Origin: Bog-756 sp963718405
Lineage (GTDB): Bacteria; Actinomycetota; Acidimicrobiia; Acidimicrobiales; RAAP-2
DNA length: 64,000 bases
Reading direction: 5' to 3'
Assembly (NCBI GenBank): GCA_963718405.1
Contig: CAVQYZ010000002.1
Location: 868,001 to 932,000 of the forward strand
Position 1 is the first letter of the stretch. Every line of letters starts with the position of its first letter. The position numbers and the translations under genes are program-made. Shown in pieces: positions 33,501-42,541 of the stretch. The notes under the pieces are model-generated. The model worked only from the letters and a program-made list of their open reading frames with translations, was not told the origin of the DNA and ran no database searches.

Positions 33501-34576
33501 TCATCGCAACGCCCTTCCGGTCAGGTGGATGAAGACATCCTCGAGATTGGGCTCGCCCAGCCGGGCATCGGTGAGTCGTGACCCGGAGCCGCTGATGGCC
33601 TGGGCCACCGGGGCCACGAACGCCGCCGCCTCACCGTCCACATAGATCCGCAACCGCCAGCCACTTCCCCCCGGATCGTCGAGTCGCTCGATCTGGCCCA
33701 CCCCGGTGAGGGCCCCCACGTCGGCCACCAAGGAGGCTTCGTCGGTTCCGGCACCGGGCTCGATGGTGCAGTCGAGGGTGCGCTCGCCGGTCATGCCGCG
33801 CACCAGGGCGGCCGGGGTGTCGAGGGCCAGCAGGGTGCCGTGGTCGATGATGGCCACCCGATCGCTGAGCGTGGCGGCTTCGTCCATGTCGTGGGTGGTG
33901 ATGACCACGGTGGTGCCTCCGGCCTTGAGCTCGGCCACCTTGGCCCACAGGAACAGACGGGCCGCCGGGTCGAGGCCCGTCGACGGCTCGTCGAGGAACA
34001 GGACCGAGGGTGAGTGCATGAGGGCCCTGGCGATCATCATGCGCTGGATCTGACCGCCCGAGAAGTCGTCGGGCCGGCCGCCCCCCGGTCGCCCAGGCCG
34101 AACTGCTCGAGCAGCTCGTCGGCCAGCTGCTGGCGCCGGCCTCTCGGCACACCGTGGTAGCTGGCGTGGAAGAGCAGGTTCTGGCGGACCGAGAGTGAGC
34201 GGTCCAAGTTGTTCTGCTGGGGCACCACACCCAGTACCCGCCGCGCCCCGACCGGATCGGCCACGACGTCGACGCCGGCCACCAGAGCCCGGCCCCGGGT
34301 CGGTCGGATCCTGGTGGTGAGGATCCCGATGGTGGTGGTCTTGCCGGCGCCATTGGGACCCAGGAACCCGAAGACCTCGCCCCGGTGCACCTGGAAGCTG
34401 ACCCCGGCCAGCGAGTCGATGGGGGCCTTGGGGTACCGCTTGTACAGCTCGGCCACTTCGACGGCCTGATCCCCGGGGTTGCCATCCGTTCGACCGTCGA
34501 CGAGCGTGCCGACGGAAGGTGCCGGACCATGACCCACGCTGGTCTCGCCGGCCCGGTCGTGGGCCCCGCTGTTCAT
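33501..34576 (-). CDS. ABC transporter ATPase (ABC-2/DrrA type), frameshifted at a G/C run
   Basis: Start ATG 34576, with AAGGAG about 10 nt upstream. Walker A LGPNGAGKTTTIGILTTRIR; Q-loop VVPQQNNLDRSLS; then near 34083 a C6 run (plus strand) is one base short and the frame changes, continuing DDFSGGQIQRMMIARALMHS (signature), SVLFLDEPSTGLDPAARLF (Walker B) and TTHDMDEAATLSDR. Repaired length about 358 residues, with a C-terminal extension typical of DrrA-like exporters. A homopolymer loss is the textbook sequencing error, so the gene is probably intact in the organism. Confidence 0.85.
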
Positions 34577-34592
34577 CTGGTGAGCACTCCTT

Positions 34593-34655
34593 GCCTGTGG
34601 TTGGTGACGGCCTGTGGTTGGTGACGGCCTGTGGTTGGTGACGGCCTGTGGTTGG
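34593..34655. repeat. 17-bp tandem repeat, 3.7 copies, between divergent genes
   Basis: Unit GCCTGTGGTTGGTGACG at 34593, 34610 and 34627, with a partial fourth at 34644. Lies just upstream of the ABC ATPase start codon and within the shared promoter region with the binding-protein gene at 34855. All copies are identical, so the array is young or under constraint. Confidence 0.85.
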
Positions 34656-34711
34656 CGGCCCGGACCCGGGGTGTGTGGCCACGACCCCGGTTGGTGGCGC
34701 CGATCACCGAC

Positions 34712-34721
34712 GACACGTGTC
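34712..34721. promoter_or_regulatory. Palindrome upstream of Liv-type binding-protein gene
   Basis: GACACGTGTC, a perfect 10-bp palindrome about 17 bp before a -10-like TACGGT at 34738. Candidate operator for the sugar-island binding protein gene; regulator not identified. Confidence 0.35.
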
Positions 34722-34854
34722 CGGTGGCGGACGACGATACGGTACTGGCGGCACGCGGCACACGTTGCGGGCCCGAAGGCTGTCCGGCGTGGGTGCCGGC
34801 GCCGGGTGGGGGAGTGCGGTCCAGGAGCGTGGGCCACGAGAAGGAGCGATGCGC

Positions 34855-36393
34855 ATGAGTGGATCCAGTCGGTGGAATCCGCTGAGAGGTGTGGCCCGGT
34901 CGTGGGGCCACTTCGTCCGCCGCCGGCGCTCGACCCAGATCCGCACGGTGGTGCTGGTGGTAGCGGTCATCGCCGGTACCGCGGTGTGGGTGGCCACGTC
35001 GCCGTCCAGCTCGAATGCGCCGTCCACCGCGGCGGCGGCTGCCGCCCAGTACGGCGGGGGATCGACGTCCAGCGGCCCCTCCCCGGTGAGCTCGGCCAGC
35101 ACCTCGAACCGGGGGGTGACCAAGCACCAGATCAATGTGGTCTTCCCCGTGGTGTCCCTCACCTCCTTGGCCGGCAAAGAGGGGTTCGCCAATGACGATG
35201 AGTTCGGCGAGCAGACCAAGGCCATCAACTTCTACGTGAACCAGGTCAACGAGCAGGGGGGAATCAACGGGCGCAAGATCAACCCCATCATCGCCACCTT
35301 CGATCCCACCAACGAGGACGACATGCGGGCCTTGTGCAAGGACTGGACCGAGGGCTCACCGGCGGCCTTCGCGGTGCTGGACGGCCTGGGCGACTGGACC
35401 GGGGACGACCAGCTGTGCGTCACCCAGGAGGGCCACACCCCGTTCATCGGCCAGTGGACCACCGTCACCAACTGGACCAATCAAGGCTCGCCGTACCTGT
35501 GGTGGACCGGTCCGGACGACGCCGCCATCCTCCAGGCCGTGGTCAACTGGGGCCTCAGTGCCAACCTCATCGGGGGCACCGTCAAGGTGGGCGTCATCGC
35601 CGGCGACCGCGCATCGGACCAAGTGGCCTTGAATCAGTACCTGCTACCCGACCTGCGACGGGCCGGGGTGACTCCGGTGGTGAAGGTCATCGATGCCGAG
35701 CCCGACGACACCGCCACCACCGACACCGAGGCTCCCCTGGTGGTCCAACAGATGCGCAGCGCCGGGGTGACCTCGATCATCCCGCTGATGCCGTTCAACG
35801 TGATGTACCCGGTCCTCCAGGCCGAGACCCAACAGCAGTGGTACCCCAAGCTCCTCCTCAGCGACTACGAGGAGAGCATCGAGTCGGCGCTCGGCCTGCT
35901 GCCCATTCCTTACGCCAAAGCGCTCAACGGTCAGGAAGGTCTCACCACCGAGACCCTGGGCGGGATCGACGACGACCGACCCGAGAGCGAGGGTGGTTAC
36001 GACCCGGGCGTGCGGAAGTGCTGGGTGCCCTGGCACAAGGCCTACCCCCAGATCCCCCCGGGCGACCAGGAGGACTTCCTCGAGGAGCAGGGCCCGGTGG
36101 TCGGCTGGTGTCAGGTCATCACGCTGTTCGCCACCGCGGCCCGCAACGCCGGGCCCGATCTCAACCGGCGGACCTTCGTCACCGCCATGTCCAAGATCAC
36201 CAACTTCCAGGGTACGAACTCGCCGGTGCTGAGTTACGGGCCGGACAAGCGTTACGGCCCGACCCAGTTCCAAGTGGTCAAGTTGCACATCAACTCACCG
36301 GTCTCCAGCGCCTGCAAGATGCCCAAGGACAAGATCCCGCAGTTCACCTGTTGGGTCCACGTCCAGCCCTGGGAGCCACTACCTACCGGCTGA
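34855..36393 (+). CDS. Liv-type (type I periplasmic-binding) substrate-binding protein, membrane-anchored
   Basis: 512 residues from ATG 34855 with AAGGAG 8 nt upstream. N-terminal basic segment then one span (IRTVVLVVAVIAGTAVWVAT, about residues 26-45), with no lipobox cysteine, followed by a Ser/Ala/Gly-rich linker to about 85 and a Liv-like domain: KINPIIATFDPTNEDDMRAL, AFAVLDGLGDWTGDDQLCVT, PFIGQWTTVTNW. Longer than classical LivJ/LivK. Ligand is unknown; the downstream glycosidases favour a sugar or glycoside. The only matching ATPase/permease genes are 10 kb downstream (46.3-51.5 kb). Confidence 0.85.
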   Translation: MSGSSRWNPLRGVARSWGHFVRRRRSTQIRTVVLVVAVIAGTAVWVATSPSSSNAPSTAAAAAAQYGGGSTSSGPSPVSSASTSNRGVTKHQINVVFPVVSLTSLAGKEGFANDDEFGEQTKAINFYVNQVNEQGGINGRKINPIIATFDPTNEDDMRALCKDWTEGSPAAFAVLDGLGDWTGDDQLCVTQEGHTPFIGQWTTVTNWTNQGSPYLWWTGPDDAAILQAVVNWGLSANLIGGTVKVGVIAGDRASDQVALNQYLLPDLRRAGVTPVVKVIDAEPDDTATTDTEAPLVVQQMRSAGVTSIIPLMPFNVMYPVLQAETQQQWYPKLLLSDYEESIESALGLLPIPYAKALNGQEGLTTETLGGIDDDRPESEGGYDPGVRKCWVPWHKAYPQIPPGDQEDFLEEQGPVVGWCQVITLFATAARNAGPDLNRRTFVTAMSKITNFQGTNSPVLSYGPDKRYGPTQFQVVKLHINSPVSSACKMPKDKIPQFTCWVHVQPWEPLPTG

Positions 36394-36459
36394 GCGGAAC
36401 CGGGGGTGCCGTCCACGCGGTAGAGGTGCACCCGGAGTCGGCACTGGTATACAGGTCCG

Positions 36460-38238
36460 ATGAACCGATCACCTGCTCGAGGTCAGGACCCGTGGTGGAA
36501 GAGTGGCGTCCTCTACCAGATCTACCCGCGATCGTTCGCCGACTCCGATGGGGACGGCGTCGGGGACCTGCCCGGGATCATCGAACGACTCGACTACCTG
36601 CAGTGGTTGGGCGTCGACGGGATCTGGCTGAGCCCCATCACCGTCTCGCCCAACGCCGACTGGGGTTACGACGTGGCGGACTATGTGGGCGTGGAGCCCG
36701 AGCTGGGCACCATGGCCGACGTCGACCGCCTCATCGCCGAGGCCAACCGTCGGGACATCCAGGTCCTCATGGACCTGGTCCCCAACCACACCAGCGAGCA
36801 GCATCCGTGGTTCGTGGACTCCCGGTCGTCACGGACCTCCGAGCACCGGAGTTGGTACGTGTGGGCCGACCCGGGGAGTGACGGCTCGCCTCCCAACAAC
36901 TGGGTGTCGAGCTTCGGGGGCCCGGCCTGGACCCTCGACGACGCAACCGGCCAGTACTACCTGCACAACCATCTGGTCCAACAGCCCGACCTCAACTGGT
37001 GGGACGACAACGTCCGCCGGGCCTTCGACGACGTCATGACCTTCTGGCTCGACCGGGGGGTGGCGGGCTTCCGCATCGACGTGTGCAACATGATCATCAA
37101 GGACGCCGAGCTCCGGGACAACCCTCCGGCCACCGAGGAGGACTCGTTCGAGGAGCAGCTCTTCGGCCAGCGCTCGGTGTACAACGCCAACCGACCCGAG
37201 GTCCACGAGGTGATCAGGCGGTGGCGGGCGTTGACCGATCACTACCCTGGGGCCCTGTTGGTGGGGGAAACGCCGGTGGAGCCCATGGAGAACCTGGCCC
37301 GCTACTACGGGAACGGGCACGACGAGCTGCAGCTGGCCTTCAACTTCCCGTTCATCAGCTCACCGCTGGAGGACCGGGCCATGCGCACCATCGTCGAGGC
37401 CGCCGAGCGGGACTTCCCGGCCGGGGCCTGGCCGGCGTGGACGGGATCGAATCACGACATGTCCCGGTTTGCCACCCGGTGGGCCGGGGGCGACGACGCC
37501 AAAACGCGGGTGGCCCTGGTCATGTTGCTGTGCCTGCGGGGAACCCCGGTCCTCTACCAAGGTGACGAGATCGGACAGCCCGACACCGTCGTGCCCCACG
37601 AGCTGATGAAGGATCCCCTGGGTGTCCTGTACTGGCCGGCCTACGACGGACGCGACGCCATGCGCACCCCGATGCAGTGGGAGGACCGACCTGGCGGCGG
37701 GTTCACCGCTCCGGACGTACAGCCGTGGCTGCCCTTGGGCGATCTCGGCGGGTACAACGTCGAAGCGCAACGGGGCGACCCTGATTCGATACTGGGCCTG
37801 ACCCGCGACCTCATCGCCCTGCGCCGGTCGGTGCCGGACCTCCAGCGGGGCTCCTATGCCACGTTGGGCACCACCCCCGGCGCCTGGGCGTGGGGACGGG
37901 GCGACCACGTGGTGGTGCTGGCGGGGATGTCGGAGGGCGACGCCGGGCTCGACGATGTCTCCGGGACGGTCATCCTGGCTACCGACGGACGTCGACGGGG
38001 CGAACGGGTCGAAGGCCGGTTGTCGGTGCACGGGTGGGAGGCGGTGGTCGTCGAACGCGCTCGACGGCTGACCGGCTACCGCTCGCTACCGCCGCGGTTC
38101 CCGTCGTTCAGGTCGGGGTGTCGCCCTCGCTCAGCCATTGGAGACCGCCGGCCAGGTGCCGGAGGTAGTCCGGGGTCTCCCAGGCATGGGGGAAGTGGCC
38201 GAGTGAGGTGGAAAAGACCCGGCCGTCCCCTTCGGTGA
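36460..38238 (+). CDS. GH13 family alpha-glucosidase / oligo-1,6-glucosidase-like
   Basis: Starts at ATG 36460; -10-like TATACA is 6 nt upstream, hinting at a leaderless transcript. GH13 motifs: DGIWLSPITVSPNADWGYDV, DLVPNHTSEQHPWF, nucleophile Asp207 in GFRIDVCNM, acid/base Glu270 in LLVGETPVEP, and Asp333 in SNHDMSRF. Also LYQGDEIGQPDTVVP and AMRTPMQWEDRPGGGF, as in the GH13 subfamilies 30/31 of alpha-glucosidases. Cytoplasmic, no signal peptide. The last ~45 codons are basic, run antisense through the ThuA gene and look non-homologous; a frameshift near 38050 could place the true stop at 38071. Confidence 0.88.
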   Translation: MNRSPARGQDPWWKSGVLYQIYPRSFADSDGDGVGDLPGIIERLDYLQWLGVDGIWLSPITVSPNADWGYDVADYVGVEPELGTMADVDRLIAEANRRDIQVLMDLVPNHTSEQHPWFVDSRSSRTSEHRSWYVWADPGSDGSPPNNWVSSFGGPAWTLDDATGQYYLHNHLVQQPDLNWWDDNVRRAFDDVMTFWLDRGVAGFRIDVCNMIIKDAELRDNPPATEEDSFEEQLFGQRSVYNANRPEVHEVIRRWRALTDHYPGALLVGETPVEPMENLARYYGNGHDELQLAFNFPFISSPLEDRAMRTIVEAAERDFPAGAWPAWTGSNHDMSRFATRWAGGDDAKTRVALVMLLCLRGTPVLYQGDEIGQPDTVVPHELMKDPLGVLYWPAYDGRDAMRTPMQWEDRPGGGFTAPDVQPWLPLGDLGGYNVEAQRGDPDSILGLTRDLIALRRSVPDLQRGSYATLGTTPGAWAWGRGDHVVVLAGMSEGDAGLDDVSGTVILATDGRRRGERVEGRLSVHGWEAVVVERARRLTGYRSLPPRFPSFRSGCRPRSAIGDRRPGAGGSPGSPRHGGSGRVRWKRPGRPLR

Positions 38239-38809
38239 AGCACCACGAGAGCGGGTGGGTGGTGCCGGCGTCGGCTGTCGGGCCACCATCACGGCCCAGC
38301 TCGTCCGGCCGGGCCGACAGCAGCACCCGGGCATCGGGACGGAGGGCACGGAACTGGTACACCTCGTCGTGCCAGGTCCAGGTCGCTCCGAGGTGGGCCA
38401 CGGCCGGGTGGGCAGGCTCGAGGATGTCCAGGGTGCACGTCTGGGTCCAGGGATGGCCGTCGAATCGGGCCCCGACCACCTTCACGTACTCGTCCCACCC
38501 GTAACAGGCGTCAGTGGCCGAGTGCACCGCCAGCACCGAGGTGCGACCGGAACGCAGCCCCTCCAGCAGCACGGAACGTTGCTCCGGCGCCCATGGTGTC
38601 TCGCCGATGGTGAACAGGCTCACCACCCGGGTGTCGGCCAGGACCGACGGGTCCAGGGTGCGGACATCGGTCACCCGGTGGAAGCTCAGTCCCGCCGCCT
38701 CGGCCAACTGGGCCATGGCCGTGGACGACTGGTCGAGCACACCGTGCACACCGGCCGGTCCGTGCTGGTACGGAGCGACCTGGGTGACGTAGACGAGGGA
38801 CGGAGTCAC
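38108..38809 (-). CDS. ThuA-domain protein
   Basis: 233 residues from a GTG at 38809. ThuA (class-I glutamine-amidotransferase-like fold) features: VRTLDPSVLADTRVVSLFTI, SVLAVHSATDACYGWDEYVK, GARFDGHPWTQTCTLDILEP and a C-terminal GDGRVFSTSLGHFPHAWETP, the latter holding the usual GxGR(V/I)F..LGH block. ThuA proteins are associated with trehalose and other sugar-utilisation loci but their reaction is unsettled. Sits on the opposite strand between two glycosidase-type genes and overlaps the annotated end of the GH13 gene by 131 nt. Confidence 0.87.
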   Translation of the reverse strand: MTPSLVYVTQVAPYQHGPAGVHGVLDQSSTAMAQLAEAAGLSFHRVTDVRTLDPSVLADTRVVSLFTIGETPWAPEQRSVLLEGLRSGRTSVLAVHSATDACYGWDEYVKVVGARFDGHPWTQTCTLDILEPAHPAVAHLGATWTWHDEVYQFRALRPDARVLLSARPDELGRDGGPTADAGTTHPLSWCFTEGDGRVFSTSLGHFPHAWETPDYLRHLAGGLQWLSEGDTPT

Positions 38810-38848
38810 GCCTTGATGCTACTGCTGCCCCGAGGCGCGGCACCGTGT

Positions 38849-38886
38849 CGCTTGTCTAAGTTCGCGCTCGTGACAAGCGGGCGAAC
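38849..38886. promoter_or_regulatory. Interleaved inverted repeats in ThuA/lipoprotein divergent promoter
   Basis: CGCTTGTC (38849-38856) pairs with GACAAGCG (38872-38879), and GTTCGC (38860-38865) with GCGAAC (38881-38886). Two overlapping dyads in a 115-bp divergent promoter suggest a sugar-responsive operator. Confidence 0.45.
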
Positions 38887-38924
38887 AGCTTCGTGGCGGA
38901 CAGGCTCATGACGAGGACCGCGTC

Positions 38925-40094
38925 GTGACCAGAGGTCGGACCGTCTGGTGGGCAGCGGGCCTCATGGTGGTGCTGTTGACCGCCTGTAGCACCACCCCCA
39001 CCGTCAACGGCACCACCTCCACTGTCAACGGCAGCGGGGATGCGACGGCGCCGTCATCGCAGTCGCCACCGTTGACGGCGGCGGAGTTGGCGGCCGGGGC
39101 CGGTCACGCCTGCATCGTGGCCGGTCCGGCGAAGCCGGCGATCGACTGGGCCCACCTGTCCAACCCGGTGCTCTCGTATCCGACAGCGGGAGTCAAGGAC
39201 CAGGCTCTCATCTGGGCCGGCGACTCCTGGCACATGTTGTTCAGCTACGTGACCGAGGACCCGTCGGGACCGAACGGCATCTACTGGAACATCGCCACCG
39301 CCACCAGCCCGAACCTGGTGCACTGGTCGGCCGCATCCCCGTGGCCGCACCAGGCCGGGGTGCTCGGGGTGGCCTCGCCGGACATCGTGCGCGACCAGGC
39401 CGGGCTCTACGTGGTCACCTACCAGTCCGATCCGGGCGGAACCAGCCCGGCGGGGGTCCAGTCCCGCTTGTACTACCGCACGTCCACCGACCTGATGACG
39501 TGGTCGGCGCCCCACCCGCTGGCCCCGTCATTGGCCGCGTCGCCGCAGGACCGGATGATCGACGGGGCGTTGGTCTTCACCGGACACCAACTGCTGCTGG
39601 GATTCAAGTACTCGTCACCCACCCAGCCCGACGTCTTCGAGATAGCCCGATCCACCACCGGCTCGCTGCAGGGTCCCTGGCAGCTGGTCGGCCGGCCCGA
39701 CATCGACGTCGTGGGCGGCACCATCGAGAACTACGAGTTCGTGACGGTGGCGGGCCGGTGGCGGCTGGTGGCCACGTCGAACAACCTCGACCAGCCGTGG
39801 ATCTTCACCCTGGCCGGCGACCCCGCCACCGCCACCGGTTGGCTGCGGTGGACCGGTGGATACGAGTTGAGCGTTCCGGCCCAGGCCTTCAACAGCGGCC
39901 CGGGCATCTCCAGCATCGGCTTCGAGCACGCCGACTCCTCGTTCATCTGTGATGCCAGCTCCCTCCCGGGGCACTTCGTCTACCTGCTCTACGCCGGCAG
40001 CGACGAGCTGACCCGATTCGGAGGGTGGGGTCACGCCGAGATCGGGGTGGCCCGCAGCACCGACCTTGTCCACTGGCAGGTGCCACCGGGTTGA
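38925..40094 (+). CDS. Secreted lipoprotein with five-bladed beta-propeller (GH43/GH32-like) domain
   Basis: 389 residues from a GTG at 38925. Signal peptide VTRGRTVWWAAGLMVVLLTAC ends in a lipobox LLTAC (Cys21), then a Thr/Ser-rich linker to about 45. The rest reads as a propeller: IDWAHLSNPVLSYPTAGVKD, FSYVTEDPSGPNGIYWNIA, ASPDIVRDQAGLYVVTYQSD and PDVFEIARSTTGSLQGPWQL recall inverting/retaining GH43, GH32 or GH130-type blades. I cannot assign the catalytic acids with confidence. Predicted anchored at the outer face of the membrane, where it could bind or cleave a glycan before import. Confidence 0.8.
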   Translation: MTRGRTVWWAAGLMVVLLTACSTTPTVNGTTSTVNGSGDATAPSSQSPPLTAAELAAGAGHACIVAGPAKPAIDWAHLSNPVLSYPTAGVKDQALIWAGDSWHMLFSYVTEDPSGPNGIYWNIATATSPNLVHWSAASPWPHQAGVLGVASPDIVRDQAGLYVVTYQSDPGGTSPAGVQSRLYYRTSTDLMTWSAPHPLAPSLAASPQDRMIDGALVFTGHQLLLGFKYSSPTQPDVFEIARSTTGSLQGPWQLVGRPDIDVVGGTIENYEFVTVAGRWRLVATSNNLDQPWIFTLAGDPATATGWLRWTGGYELSVPAQAFNSGPGISSIGFEHADSSFICDASSLPGHFVYLLYAGSDELTRFGGWGHAEIGVARSTDLVHWQVPPG

Positions 40095-40174
40095 CCGTCT
40101 CCCGGCGGGCGGGTGGAACGCCGCCAACCCGGGGCACGGACCGGTCGGCCCGGCACCCGGACGGGTGGGCTGGT

Positions 40175-40180
40175 TAGAGT
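40175..40180 (+). promoter_or_regulatory. -10 box of GH4 operon
   Basis: TAGAGT about 50 nt before the ATG at 40232, giving a leader of roughly 45 nt that contains GGAGGG at 40216-40221. First promoter signal for the collinear GH4-to-LarA gene set. Confidence 0.35.
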
Positions 40181-40231
40181 GACACGTATGTCAGTTCGAC
40201 CCCCTACGACCCCCCGGAGGGTGTGAGAGCC

Positions 40232-41587
40232 ATGCAGATCACCATCATCGGTGGCGGCAGCTACCAGTGGACCCCGGAGCTTCTGGGGGACCTGCTCAGC
40301 ACGGAGTCGCTCCGCGGCGCCCACTACGTCCTCGAGGACATCGACCCGGTGCCCCTCGAGAAGATGCGGGCGCTCGGCCCCAAGGTCAGCGAGGCCCTGG
40401 GGGCCGGGGCCACCTTCGATGCCACCACCGATCAGCGCCGGGCCCTCGAAGGCGCCGACTTCGTGATCGTGACCATCTCCACCGGCGGCTTCGAGTCGAT
40501 GGCCGTCGACCTCGATGTCCCGGCCCGCTACGGCATCCGCCAGTCGGTCGGCGACACCGTCGGGCCCGGCGGGGTCAACCGGTCCCTCCGGAACATTCCG
40601 GTGTTGGTGGGGGTGGGGGAGGACATGGGCAAGATCTGCCCGGACGCCTGGTTGCTCAACATCACCAACCCCATGACCTGCCTGACCCGGGCCGTCTGCC
40701 GGCAGACCGCGGTCAAGACGGTGGGCCTGTGCCACGAGGTGGGCAACTGGACCATGGACCTGGCCATCGCCCTGGGCCGGCGGCACGAGGCGGTCAACGC
40801 CACGGTGGCCGGGGTCAACCACTTTCCGGTGGTGACGGCCCTCGATGTGGACGGCGAGGACGGGTACGCCATCCTGGCCGAGATGGTGGAGGAGGCCGGT
40901 GGCCTGGCGGCCCTGGCGCCCGGTCCCGACCGACCCGAGGCCGAGGAGTTCAGCCGGCTCGACTTCTGCCAGCGCCATGCCCTCAAGTTGACCATGCTGG
41001 AGAAGTGGGGTGCGCTGCCGGCGGCCGGTGACCGCCACATCGCCGAGTTCGTGCCCTGGGTGCTGACCGAGGAGTCCCGGTGGGGCGCGGACTTCAATAT
41101 CGAGCTCACCCCGATCGAGCGCCGCCAGGAGCACCAGGACGGGTACATCGCCGACGTGGACGCCTGGCTGTCCGGGGACAAGCCGTTGCAGACCTGGCAG
41201 TCGGGAGAGCTTCCCGCTCTGGTCATCGACTCCCTGGTGACCGGCAAGCCCCGCTACCTCCCGGTCAACATCCCCAACGCCGGCCAGGTTCCCGACGTCC
41301 CGGCCGACTCGGTGGTGGAGTCGATCTGCGTGGTGGACGGAGACGGGATACGCGGGCGTGATGTGGCGCCCCTACCGCCGCCCTACGCCGAACTGGTCCG
41401 CCGCCACGTGGCGGTACAGGAGTTGACCGTGGCCGCCGCCCTCGACGGGGATCGCACCCTGGCCGAGACGGCGTTCTTCCTCGATCCGCTGGCCGGACGG
41501 GGCGACTTCCACCGGACCGAAGCCATGGTGGCCGAGCTGTTGGAGGGCACCGCGGCGTGGCTACCGCACTTTGACGGAGCCGGCTGA
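40232..41587 (+). CDS. GH4 family NAD-dependent glycosidase
   Basis: 451 residues from ATG 40232, GGAGGG 10 nt upstream; a GTG at 40223 is too close to that site. Rossmann N-terminus MQITIIGGGSYQWTPELLGD. GH4 signatures: NITNPMTCLTRAV, metal/NAD site GLCHEVGN (Cys167-His168-Glu169) and AGVNHFPVVTAL (Asn196, His197). GH4 enzymes use NAD+ and Mn2+ to oxidise C3 transiently and cleave alpha- or beta-glycosides; the CHEV motif occurs in alpha-glucosidase/galacturonidase-type members rather than 6-phospho enzymes (CN motif). First gene of the catabolic run reaching the LarA-like gene. Confidence 0.93.
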   Translation: MQITIIGGGSYQWTPELLGDLLSTESLRGAHYVLEDIDPVPLEKMRALGPKVSEALGAGATFDATTDQRRALEGADFVIVTISTGGFESMAVDLDVPARYGIRQSVGDTVGPGGVNRSLRNIPVLVGVGEDMGKICPDAWLLNITNPMTCLTRAVCRQTAVKTVGLCHEVGNWTMDLAIALGRRHEAVNATVAGVNHFPVVTALDVDGEDGYAILAEMVEEAGGLAALAPGPDRPEAEEFSRLDFCQRHALKLTMLEKWGALPAAGDRHIAEFVPWVLTEESRWGADFNIELTPIERRQEHQDGYIADVDAWLSGDKPLQTWQSGELPALVIDSLVTGKPRYLPVNIPNAGQVPDVPADSVVESICVVDGDGIRGRDVAPLPPPYAELVRRHVAVQELTVAAALDGDRTLAETAFFLDPLAGRGDFHRTEAMVAELLEGTAAWLPHFDGAG

Positions 41588-41641
41588 TCCACCCGGCCGA
41601 AGTGCCCGATGAGTCAGTGCACCCGATGAGGAGGACTTCCA

Positions 41642-42541
41642 ATGCAACTCGGCTTTATCGGCCTCGGAGCCATGGGACTGCCCATGACCGGCCACCTGCT
41701 CGAGGCGGGGCATCGGGTCACCGTGGCCTCCCGGAGTCCCGGTCCGGTGGAGCGTGCGGTGGCCCTGGGCGCCATCGACGGCGGCTCACCGGCCGCGGTG
41801 GCCAGGGCCAGCGACATCATCATCCTCTGTGTCCCGAGCTCGCCGCAGGTGACCGAAGTGGTCGACGCCATGCTGCCCGAGCTCGGTGCCGGAACGATCG
41901 TGGTCGACTGCTCCACCATCGACCCCGAAGTGGAGCGGGCCCAGCACCAACGGGTCACCGCCACCGGCGCCGGCTTTCTCGACGCCCCGCTCTCGGGTGG
42001 GACCGCCGGTGCCCAACGGGGCACGCTCACCCTCATGGTCGGCGGTGACCCCGCCACGCTGGAGACGGCGCGTCCGGCCCTCGAGCCCTTCGCCGGGCTG
42101 ATCGTCCACGTGGGTGGATCGGGCATGGGCCAGGTGGTCAAGCTGTGCAACAACCTGATCTACGCGGCCCAGATGCTGGCGACGTCCGAGGCCACCGCTC
42201 TGGCCCTGACCTCCGGGGTGGACCTGGCTAAGTTCCTCGAGGTGCTGGAGCACTCGACCGGGGACTGCGTGGCGGTGCGCACCCGACTGCCGGCGCCCGG
42301 GGTCATCCCCGAGAGCCCGGCCTCCAACGGTTGGCAGCCCGGGTTCATGACCGACCTCATGGCCAAGGACCTCGACCTGGCCCTGGCCTACGCCGCCGGT
42401 GCCGGCGTGCCGTTGGCCACCACGGTCCCGGCCCGGGAGGCCCTGGCCGCGGCCTCCGAGGCCGGGTACGGCCGGGAGGACTTCTCGTCGGTGGCCAAGG
42501 TGGTCTTCGCCCGGTCCGGGCTGGAGACCCCACCGGGATGA
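41642..42541 (+). CDS. NAD(P)-dependent beta-hydroxyacid dehydrogenase (HIBADH/tartronate semialdehyde reductase type)
   Basis: 299 residues; GGAGGACTT just before the ATG at 41642. NAD(P)-binding LGFIGLGAMGLPMTGHLLEA at the N-terminus, substrate motif FLDAPLSGGTAGAQRGTL near 113-131, catalytic Lys in GQVVKLCNNLIYAAQM near 169, and DLMAKDLDLALAYAAGAG near 240. Reduces or oxidises a 3-hydroxy acid such as tartronate semialdehyde or 3-hydroxyisobutyrate. It ends overlapping the aldolase-like gene, fitting a sugar-acid or polyol pathway. Confidence 0.92.
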   Translation: MQLGFIGLGAMGLPMTGHLLEAGHRVTVASRSPGPVERAVALGAIDGGSPAAVARASDIIILCVPSSPQVTEVVDAMLPELGAGTIVVDCSTIDPEVERAQHQRVTATGAGFLDAPLSGGTAGAQRGTLTLMVGGDPATLETARPALEPFAGLIVHVGGSGMGQVVKLCNNLIYAAQMLATSEATALALTSGVDLAKFLEVLEHSTGDCVAVRTRLPAPGVIPESPASNGWQPGFMTDLMAKDLDLALAYAAGAGVPLATTVPAREALAAASEAGYGREDFSSVAKVVFARSGLETPPG

